Assembly (NCBI GenBank): GCA_019670725.1
Contig: AP024629.1
Location: 2,294,001 to 2,358,000, forward strand
Origin: Alphaproteobacteria bacterium SO-S41
Lineage (GTDB): Bacteria > Pseudomonadota > Alphaproteobacteria > Micropepsales > Micropepsaceae
Length of the DNA stretch: 64,000 nucleotides
Direction: 5' to 3'
This document shows positions 57,845-64,000 of the stretch, one piece after another. The translations under genes were made by a program, and so were the position numbers. The notes under the pieces were generated by a model. It ran no database searches. It worked only from the letters and a program-made list of their open reading frames with translations, and was not told the DNA's origin. Within the stretch, counting starts at the first letter, position 1; every line of letters starts with the position of its first letter.

Positions 57845-59410
57845 ATGTTCGAAGTCTTGTCCTGCATTGCCGTCAATCACGATCTCCGCCTGGTCATCCT
57901 CGCGGCGCTCGTCTGTTTGTTCGCCTGCTATACCGGTGTGGAGCTTCTGAACCGCGCCCGCGAGAGCGACGGGCCGACCCGGGCGATGTGGACGGTGGCG
58001 GCCGGTACGGTCGTCGGCTGCGGCGTCTGGGCGACGCATTTCGTCGCGATGCTCGCGTTCCAGAGCGTGCTGCCGATCTTCTACGATGTCGGGCTGACCG
58101 CGCTGTCGGTGCTCGCCGCGATCACCTTCGCGACGCTGGGCTTTGCGATCGGCCTGCGCACCGGTCTCCACATGTTCGGCGGGACGGTGCTGGGCGGTGC
58201 GATCGCGACGATGCACTATCTGGGCATGGAGGCGCTGCGCGGGCCGGTCACGGTGAGTTGGGACCCGGCCTATGTCGCGGCCTCGCTGATCATCGGCATG
58301 GGGCTGAGTTCGGTGGCGCTGCGGGCGGGGCTCAACGCACGCACCCCGCGGGAGTCGGCCGGTGCGGCCGGCATGCTGACGCTCGGCATCTGCGCGATGC
58401 ATTTCACTGCTATGACCGCCGTCACGCTGACGCCCGTCGCCGAGGGCGGCGAGCGTGCGGGCGCGTTCGATCCGACCTCCCTCGCCGTCGCCGTGGCCGC
58501 CGTCGCCATGCTTGTGATCGGGCTCGGCGCGGTCGCGACCATGATGAAGCATCACCGCGCCGAACGCGCCCAGGGCGAAGTGCTGCGCACCCACGTCGCC
58601 GAACTGGAGGCGACGAAGCGTGATCTGCAAACGACATCGCGCAATCTGGAAGGCGCGCTGGTCGCCGCCGCGAAAAGCAGTGAGGCGAAATCGCAATTCC
58701 TCGCGGCGATGAGCCATGAGCTGCGCACGCCGCTGAATGCGATCATCGGCTATTCGGATTTCCTGCGCATGGAGCCCTACGGCAAGCTCGGCGATCTGCG
58801 TTACCTGGAATATATCGGCGACATCCAGCGGAGCGGCGGGCATCTGTTGGCGCTGATCAACGATGTGCTCGACCTCGCGCGGCTGGATGCGAGCCGGGTG
58901 GAACTGGACGAGGAAACCGTCGAGTTGGGCGTGCTCGTGCAGGAGTCACTGAGCCTCGTTGCGCCGCAGGCGGCGACGGGCGGGGTCTCCGTGAACGAAC
59001 CCCTCTTTGCGACGATGCCTTGCGTCCAGGCGGATGCGCGGCGGTTGAAGCAGGTGCTGGTCAACCTGTTGTCGAACGCCGTGAAGTTCACGCCGGCCGG
59101 CGGCCGTGTGACGCTGAACGTGACGCGCACCGCCGGCGGCGCCGTCATCACCGTTGCCGATACCGGGATTGGCATGCGGCCGGAGGATATTCCGGTGGCG
59201 CTCGACCGGTTCGGCCAGGTGGAGAGCGCGCTAGCGCGGAAATATCAGGGCACCGGCCTTGGCCTGCCGCTCGCCCGCGAGCTGATCGAGCTGCATGACG
59301 GCACGCTGACGATCGAAAGCGCGCTGCATGCCGGGACAACAGTCACGGTGACCTTGCCGCCCGGGCGCATCCTGTCATGGCCGCCGGACACCCTCTCCGC
59401 CGCGGCCTGA
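57845..59410 (+). CDS. MHYT-domain sensor histidine kinase
   Basis: A 521-residue membrane kinase. Seven hydrophobic helices at residues 15-235 make an MHYT sensor with the three motif variants ATHFVAM (about 63-69), TMHYLGM (122-128) and AMHFTAM (184-190), proposed in this family to bind copper and sense oxygen, CO or NO. A coiled linker leads to HisKA with H291 in MSHELRTPLNAIIGYSDFLR, and to ATPase boxes NLLSNAVKFT, VADTGIGM, FGQVES and GTGLGLPLARELI. No receiver or response-regulator gene is adjacent. Confidence 0.92.
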   Translation: MFEVLSCIAVNHDLRLVILAALVCLFACYTGVELLNRARESDGPTRAMWTVAAGTVVGCGVWATHFVAMLAFQSVLPIFYDVGLTALSVLAAITFATLGFAIGLRTGLHMFGGTVLGGAIATMHYLGMEALRGPVTVSWDPAYVAASLIIGMGLSSVALRAGLNARTPRESAGAAGMLTLGICAMHFTAMTAVTLTPVAEGGERAGAFDPTSLAVAVAAVAMLVIGLGAVATMMKHHRAERAQGEVLRTHVAELEATKRDLQTTSRNLEGALVAAAKSSEAKSQFLAAMSHELRTPLNAIIGYSDFLRMEPYGKLGDLRYLEYIGDIQRSGGHLLALINDVLDLARLDASRVELDEETVELGVLVQESLSLVAPQAATGGVSVNEPLFATMPCVQADARRLKQVLVNLLSNAVKFTPAGGRVTLNVTRTAGGAVITVADTGIGMRPEDIPVALDRFGQVESALARKYQGTGLGLPLARELIELHDGTLTIESALHAGTTVTVTLPPGRILSWPPDTLSAAA

Positions 59411-59572
59411 CGCCGGGGCGGTTTGGCCCTTACTTCCGCCCCAAAGCTGGTATCCTGTGCTTCGCGACCGGCCGCCTGCTCTAGCGCCCGGCGATGCGTT
59501 GATGCGCCGACGGGTTTTCGACCCCATATCCGTTGGACGACTGGCGGATTTCAGCAAGCAAGGGCCTGACAG

Positions 59573-59980
59573 ATGACAAACCACCTTCCTGCCCGGATTG
59601 CCCTGGCTTTTGCGCTCGCGCTGGGCGGTGTGACGGTCGCGCAGGCTGCGGATACAGACGAGGTTACGGCGACCCCCTCGGTGCGCGCCGCCGCGGCGGC
59701 CAAGGCGGCCGCGAACGGCGAGACGCCCGCCGAAGAGGATTCGCTGGGCAAGAAGGTCGGCGACTATCTCTCGCAGGTGCATGGCGAGGTCGGCGTCGCC
59801 GTGGGGACCAATGACATGCATGCGGTCTACGGCACCGCCGTGCTGCCGCTTGGCGACGAGGGCTCGCTGACGCTGTCGTTCGAGAAAAGCCGCAATGCCT
59901 ACTATTCGCCTTTCTATGGCTCGGTCTTTGGGCCGGGGCCGTATTACGGCTATGACGCCTTCCCGCGCCGGGTGCGCTAG
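59573..59980 (+). CDS. Exported protein of unknown function with aromatic tail
   Basis: A 135-residue protein with a signal peptide (RIALAFALALGGVTVAQAA) and a mature part beginning with an Ala-rich helical stretch (SVRAAAAAKAAANGETPAEE). A core of beta-like strands follows (GEVGVAVGTNDMHAVYGTAV, GSLTLSFEKSRNAYYSPFYG) and the end is Tyr/Gly-rich (FGPGPYYGYDAFPRRVR). No family recognised; the strands and aromatic end would suit a small envelope-associated protein. Stand-alone gene, 162 bases after the MHYT kinase and 64 bases before tRNA-Ser. Confidence 0.65.
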   Translation: MTNHLPARIALAFALALGGVTVAQAADTDEVTATPSVRAAAAAKAAANGETPAEEDSLGKKVGDYLSQVHGEVGVAVGTNDMHAVYGTAVLPLGDEGSLTLSFEKSRNAYYSPFYGSVFGPGPYYGYDAFPRRVR

Positions 59981-60044
59981 ACCGCTCACATCCGACCGCC
60001 TTCGTTGATCCGCAGCGCTGCCTGTCGTAAGCGATGCGCCGCGT

Positions 60045-60134
60045 GGATGGGTGGCCGAGCGGTTTAAGGCACCGGTCTTGAAAACCGGCGAGGGTTCATC
60101 CCCTCCGTGAGTTCGAATCTCACCCCATCCGCCA
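60045..60134 (+). tRNA. tRNA-Ser (anticodon TGA)
   Basis: A complete class II tRNA cloverleaf: acceptor GGATGGG pairing with CCCATCC, D-arm region GCCGAGCGGTTTAAGGC, anticodon stem CCGGT/ACCGG with loop CTTGAAA (anticodon TGA at 60079-60081), long variable arm GAGGGTTCATCCCCTC typical of serine tRNAs, T-arm GTGAGTTCGAATCTCAC, discriminator G and an encoded CCA. It reads UCA (and other UCN by wobble). The next gene ends 5 bases after the CCA on the other strand. Confidence 0.98.
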
Positions 60135-60139
60135 AGCCG

Positions 60140-61282
60140 TCAGCGCGCTTCGGACGACCAGGGGAAATTGACGTACTGGTCGCGCGTGTCGAAGCAGATA
60201 TTGCCGTACATCTTCAGGTAGGCCTCCCGGCGGGCCGGGTCGTCGTAGACCGCAGCGGGGTTCGCGAGATCGGCTTCGTATTGCGCAAGGTTCTCGCGCG
60301 AAATCGCGGTGGGGAGAATGTCCATCGCCTGGGGGACGCTCTTGCCGGACAGCCAGTCGGCGGCATGCTGGCCGAGGGCATAGCCGAAGACCGGCGAGTT
60401 GAGGCCGATGGTCAGCTTGTACGGGCCGCCGCCGGCCTGAATCTCGTTGATCGCTTCGGGTTCACCGTCGATGCCGCCCAGGAACTGGTCCGGGCGATCC
60501 TTGCCGGCCTGCCGGAGCGCATCCAGCGCGCCCAGCACGACGGTGTCGGCGCCGAGGACGACATCGATCGTGGAATTCGCCAAGAGGATCGTGTTCATCG
60601 TCGCAAACCCGCCCTGGCGGTCGATCGTGGCCGGCGAGATGTCGGCAACAATGACGACGCCGGGCATGTCCTGCAGCGCGTCACGCATCGCGGCGAAGCG
60701 CGGGGCGAGGAATTCGAGATTGTCGTGGGTCAGCAGCACGACGTTGGCAACGCCGCCGAGTTTTTCGTTGATATAGCGAGCCGCGGCGTCGCCGAGTTCC
60801 TTGCCCGTCAGATATTGCGGCGCGTTCAGCAGGGTGATGGCCGGCGGCGGCACGACGGTACCGACATAGCCGCCATCCCAGATCTGCGCCTGAAGGCTGT
60901 GGCGCAGCGACGGCGGGTCGACGGGCGCAGCGATGATGGCGCCGACATGCGCGGCGCGCAGGGCGTCGACCTGCTGGATCATCAGCGCCGGATCGTTGTT
61001 CGCGACCACAGCCTCAAAACGCATGCCGCGATTGGCCGCCGCGGCCTCAAGCCCTCGCCGCACGCCCTGCATGAATTCGCGGCTGTTGTCCTGCGCGAAG
61101 GCCAGCACCTTCTCCAATCCGGGCGGCGGCGTGCAGGCGGCAGCGTTGGCGTCGAAGGGCGGGAAGATTGTGGGTTCGGTGAGGCCTTGAGGTCCGTCCT
61201 GGGCGAGCGATGTGCCCAGTCCAAGGATCAGGATCCCGGCCAAGGCTACGCCTTCAAGCAGTCTTGAATGACGGCCGGTCAT
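60140..61282 (-). CDS. Periplasmic sugar-binding-type protein (type 1 PBP, RbsB-like)
   Basis: A 380-residue exported protein. The signal peptide (LLEGVALAGILILGLGTSLA) precedes a type 1 periplasmic-binding fold: LAFAQDNSREFMQGVRRGLE, IQQVDALRAAHVGAIIAAPV, VVLLTHDNLEFLAPRFAAMR, VVLGADTVVLGALDALRQAG and GGIDGEPEAINEIQAGG, the layout of ribose/xylose ABC-transporter binding proteins. No permease or ATPase gene adjoins. It overlaps the upstream histidine kinase gene by 4 bases (ATGA), so it probably presents a ligand to that kinase instead of a transporter. The ligand is unknown. Confidence 0.85.
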   Translation of the reverse strand: MTGRHSRLLEGVALAGILILGLGTSLAQDGPQGLTEPTIFPPFDANAAACTPPPGLEKVLAFAQDNSREFMQGVRRGLEAAAANRGMRFEAVVANNDPALMIQQVDALRAAHVGAIIAAPVDPPSLRHSLQAQIWDGGYVGTVVPPPAITLLNAPQYLTGKELGDAAARYINEKLGGVANVVLLTHDNLEFLAPRFAAMRDALQDMPGVVIVADISPATIDRQGGFATMNTILLANSTIDVVLGADTVVLGALDALRQAGKDRPDQFLGGIDGEPEAINEIQAGGGPYKLTIGLNSPVFGYALGQHAADWLSGKSVPQAMDILPTAISRENLAQYEADLANPAAVYDDPARREAYLKMYGNICFDTRDQYVNFPWSSEAR

Positions 61283-62637
61283 GCGGACTGGCCTGCCAGA
61301 TTTCCCTGCGCCGGGAACAGCAGCGAGGCGGCCGTGCCGGGATGACGGGCGATGTAGGCGATCTGCGCCTTCATGCTCGTGGCCATCGCATTGACGATAC
61401 GCGTGCCGAGCCCGCTGCCCGCGGGCGACTGCACTTCGCTGCGCCCTACCCCGTCGTCTTCGACCCTGAGCTCGATTTTCTGATCGGCGTCGCGCTTCAG
61501 CAGGACGCGGATTTCACCGGGCTTGTCGGGATAGGCGTACTTCACGGCATTCGTCACCCACTCGGTCAGCACGACGCCGAGATTGATGCTGGCGTCGGTG
61601 GGGAGATGCAGCGGCTCCAGATCATGCGTGAGGGTAATGCCGCGATCGGCGCTTTTCAGGGACTGGTTGAGGTGATCGAGCAATCCGGCGAGGTACTCAT
61701 CCAGTGCGACGGAGCGAACGTCGTTGGAGCTGTAGAGCTTCTTGTGGACCTGCGAGACGGCATAGATGCGCGCGCGCGTTTCGGCGAGCGCCTCTTTCGC
61801 GATCTTGTCCTCGATCGCATTCGCCTGAAGCGTGACCAGGGACGAGACGAGCGCGAGGCTGTTCGCAACCCGGTGGTTCACCTCGCCCAGCAGAAGTTCG
61901 GCCTTGTCGCGCTCGCGCTGGAGGGCGGCCGTGCGGTCCTCGACGCGGGCCTCCAGGCTTTCGTTGAGCAGGGTCACTTCGTCACGCGCCAGGCCGAGAT
62001 TTCGGGCGTAGCGAAGCGTCGCCAAGGCCGCGGACCCGACGAAAGCGACGATGACGATCGCGCCGCCGATCGAGAACCAGCGGAGCCATTGGGCGTTCGC
62101 CCGCTGGCCCGCGACGCCCGCGTTCAGGCGGCTCTCGGCGGCGCGGATAAGGCCGGCGAAGAAGACATTGGCCTCATCCATTAACGCCTTGCCGCGGTTT
62201 GTCCGGACGACGTCCAGCACCTTCTGGTCTTCGCGCTGCCGCTTGAGCTGAAGCGTCAGGTCCATCTCGGCGAATTTCTCGGCGATCAGGGCCTTGAGGC
62301 GCTCCAGGCCTTTCTCCATCTCGGCATACGGTTCGAAGAGGCTTTCGACGACCGCGAGCTGGCGCCCTGCCCGCGCCTTGGCGCGGTCATAGGGCGATAG
62401 ATAGATCTCGTTTCCGGTCACCAGAAAGCCGCGGGAGCTGGACTCGGCGGCCAGGAGTTCATTGCGCAGCTCCACGGCCGAACTGCGGGCGTCACGGGCC
62501 GCGACGACGGTCTCGAACAGCGTCTGGGCGCGCTCGCCCAGCCAATAGGTGACGCCGACGATCCCCAAAAGCGCCAAAAAGCCCACCACGAGGCGGGCAA
62601 AGGCAGCGCTAAAGACGGGCTTGGCGGCGCGGGTCAC
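61279..62637 (-). CDS. CHASE3-domain sensor histidine kinase (HisKA_2 type)
   Basis: A 452-residue membrane kinase. Helix 1 (ARLVVGFLALLGIVGVTYWL) and helix 2 (FSIGGAIVIVAFVGSAALAT) enclose a periplasmic four-helix CHASE3 domain (about 45-180: ELRNELLAAESSSRGFLVTG, EIYLSPYDRAKARAGRQLAV). A coiled linker leads to a HisKA_2 domain with H255 in GEVNHRVANSLALVSSLVTL and an ATPase domain (VVLTEWVTNAVKYAYP, RVEDDGVGRS, SGLGTRIVNAM). The start is GTG at 62637. The sugar-binding-type gene follows with a 4-base overlap. No response-regulator gene is adjacent. Confidence 0.9.
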   Translation of the reverse strand: MTRAAKPVFSAAFARLVVGFLALLGIVGVTYWLGERAQTLFETVVAARDARSSAVELRNELLAAESSSRGFLVTGNEIYLSPYDRAKARAGRQLAVVESLFEPYAEMEKGLERLKALIAEKFAEMDLTLQLKRQREDQKVLDVVRTNRGKALMDEANVFFAGLIRAAESRLNAGVAGQRANAQWLRWFSIGGAIVIVAFVGSAALATLRYARNLGLARDEVTLLNESLEARVEDRTAALQRERDKAELLLGEVNHRVANSLALVSSLVTLQANAIEDKIAKEALAETRARIYAVSQVHKKLYSSNDVRSVALDEYLAGLLDHLNQSLKSADRGITLTHDLEPLHLPTDASINLGVVLTEWVTNAVKYAYPDKPGEIRVLLKRDADQKIELRVEDDGVGRSEVQSPAGSGLGTRIVNAMATSMKAQIAYIARHPGTAASLLFPAQGNLAGQSA

Positions 62638-62722
62638 TGGCCGGGACTATTAAAGGGTTGACGGGGGATGTCACCTCCACATCGGCGGGGCGACAACCGC
62701 CCGTCGGCCGCCGGGGATGCCG

Positions 62723-64000
62723 TCAAGACGGCTCGGGCGCCTGCCGGTCGCGCGGCAGTGCGTCCGCCGCCGGCATGCCCTGGGTGATCAGCCGGGCGCT
62801 GCGCTGGTTGAAGGTGTGGATCCAGAGCCAGCTGAGGGCGACGCTGAGGCGGGCGCGGGCACCTATCAGGAAGTAGATGTGGACGAGGCCCCACAGCCAC
62901 CAGGCGAGCGCGCCGCGCAGCTTGGTCCAGCCGAAATCGATGACGGCGCGGCGCTTGCCGATCTGCGCGAGGCTGCCCTGGTGGCGATAGCGGAACGGCG
63001 CGGGCGCGGCCTTGCCGCGCAGGCGGGCCTTGAGGACGGTGGCGACGTAGTGCCCCTCCTGCTTCGCGGCGGGGGCGATGCCGGGGGCGGGTTTGCCGTC
63101 GGGGGCAGCGATGGTCACGGTATCGCCGATGGCGAAGATGTCGGGGTGGTTGGGGACCGAGAGGTCGGGGCTGACCTTCAGGCGGCCGGCGCCGTCTGCC
63201 GGGGCGCCCAGCCATTCGGCGGCCGGCGAGGCACGGACGCCGGCGGCCCAGATGATGGTGCGGGTGGGCAGGCGGCGGTCGCCATAGGTGACGCTGTCGG
63301 CGCGGCAGTCGGAGACCGGCTTGCCGAGTTCGATCTCAACACCGAGCTTTTCGAGGGCCGTGCGGGCGTATTCCGAGAGCGTTTCGGGAAAGCCGCCGAG
63401 GACGCGCGGGCCGGCCTCGATGAGGACGACGCGCGCCGTGCTGGGGTCGATGTTGCGGAACTCGCGCGGCAGCGTGTGCTGGGCCAGCTCCGCAATAGTG
63501 CCCGCGAGTTCGACGCCGGTGGGACCGGCGCCGACGATGACGAAGGTCAGCAGCGCGGTCTGGACGGCGTGATCGGTTTCGCGCTCGGCCTGTTCGAAGG
63601 CGACGAGAATGCGGCGGCGAATGGTGGTGGCGTCCTCGATGGTCTTGAGGCCGAGGGCGAAGGGCTCCCACTCGTCGTGGCCGAAATAGGCGTGGCGGGC
63701 GCCGGTGGCGAGGACGAGCGTGTCGTAGGGAACGGCGGTGCCGTCTTCGAGCATGACCCGGCGCTGGCCGGCATCGACGCCGGTGACGGTGGCGAGCAGG
63801 GTCGTGACGTCCTTGCGGTCGCGGACGAGGGAGCGGATCGGCCAGGCGATCTCCGAGGTTGCCAGTGAGGCCGTGGCGACCTGATAGAGCAGCGGCTGGA
63901 AGAGGTGATGGTTGCGGCGGTCGATGAGGGTGATGGCGACCGGCGCGCCGCGCAGGCCCTTGACGACTTCGAGCCCGCCGAAGCCGCCGCCGACGATTAC
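62723..64000 (-). CDS. Type II NADH dehydrogenase (NDH-2), 5' end outside the window
   Basis: At least 425 residues of a single-subunit, non-proton-pumping NADH:quinone oxidoreductase. The window edge cuts just inside the first FAD motif (VIVGGGFGGLEVVKGLRG), followed by NHHLFQPLLYQVATASLATS, a NADH-binding motif FVIVGAGPTGVELAGTIAEL, IWAAGVRASPAAEWL and the FAD-contact NHPDIFAIGDT. The C-terminal part (LRGALAWWLWGLVHIYFLIG, LSVALSWLWIHTFNQRSARL) carries hydrophobic, membrane-attaching helices. It feeds electrons to the quinone pool at the inner membrane face. The histidine kinase gene follows 85 bases downstream. Confidence 0.94.
   Translation of the reverse strand, partial: VIVGGGFGGLEVVKGLRGAPVAITLIDRRNHHLFQPLLYQVATASLATSEIAWPIRSLVRDRKDVTTLLATVTGVDAGQRRVMLEDGTAVPYDTLVLATGARHAYFGHDEWEPFALGLKTIEDATTIRRRILVAFEQAERETDHAVQTALLTFVIVGAGPTGVELAGTIAELAQHTLPREFRNIDPSTARVVLIEAGPRVLGGFPETLSEYARTALEKLGVEIELGKPVSDCRADSVTYGDRRLPTRTIIWAAGVRASPAAEWLGAPADGAGRLKVSPDLSVPNHPDIFAIGDTVTIAAPDGKPAPGIAPAAKQEGHYVATVLKARLRGKAAPAPFRYRHQGSLAQIGKRRAVIDFGWTKLRGALAWWLWGLVHIYFLIGARARLSVALSWLWIHTFNQRSARLITQGMPAADALPRDRQAPEPS

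Overview
The window is about 64 kb of GC-rich, densely coded chromosome from an alphaproteobacterium. Several gene orders typical of that class support this: ispDF-dusB-ntrBCYX-(class IV aminotransferase)-hfq-hflX-mazG, pdhA-pdhB(with lipoyl domain)-DUF5076-pdhC followed nearby by lpdA and lipA, and MBL-tatD ... holB-tmk-dacC-rlpA. The exact order and genus cannot be fixed from the sequence. No prophage, IS element or CRISPR array was seen.

Layout. 0-7 kb: enolase, a tandem triplication of small exported two-cysteine proteins, a Tat-exported FAD oxidoreductase and an alkylsulfatase-like metallo-beta-lactamase protein. 7-23 kb: FtsB/DivIC-like divisome protein, the pyruvate dehydrogenase genes (with a MAPEG membrane gene and a DUF5076 gene inserted), an S10 peptidase, lpdA with an elaborate leader, an acyl-activating ligase, lipA, coq10, pncC, pgpA and ispDF. 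23-34 kb: the nitrogen-control block dusB-ntrB-ntrC-ntrY-ntrX, a D-amino-acid-type transaminase, hfq, hflX and mazG, mostly with overlapping stops and starts. 34-38 kb: accessory stretch with an MFS symporter, a frameshifted PhyH dioxygenase, dispersed repeats, a decayed GGQPGN-type gene beside an unknown coiled-coil gene, and an AT-rich patch. 38-47 kb: TonB-related genes (a secreted protein with four tandem TonB C-terminal domains, two tonB genes, exbB and exbD) around a KaiC-like ATPase/hybrid histidine kinase pair that has an exact match to the alphaproteobacterial general-stress (EcfG) promoter consensus. 47-56 kb: MBL-tatD-(OmpA-like, GIY-YIG, LLM genes)-holB-tmk-dacC-rlpA, with a palindromic repeat in most gaps. 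56-64 kb: PAS protein, MmgE/PrpD protein, MHYT histidine kinase, tRNA-Ser(UGA), a sugar-binding-protein/CHASE3 histidine kinase pair without transporter genes, and a truncated type II NADH dehydrogenase.

How the genes work together. The pdh/lpd/lipA genes make and lipoylate the pyruvate dehydrogenase complex. NtrBC and NtrYX form two nitrogen/redox two-component systems. ExbB-ExbD-TonB energise outer-membrane uptake. TatD, HolB, Tmk, DacC and RlpA belong to DNA maintenance and cell-wall housekeeping.

The best candidates for undescribed biology are the EcfG-promoted KaiC/hybrid-kinase operon, the tetra-TonB_C secreted protein, the sugar-binding-protein/CHASE3 kinase pair, and the association of a GIY-YIG nuclease gene with palindromic repeats. 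All assignments are from reading the sequence; no database search was run.
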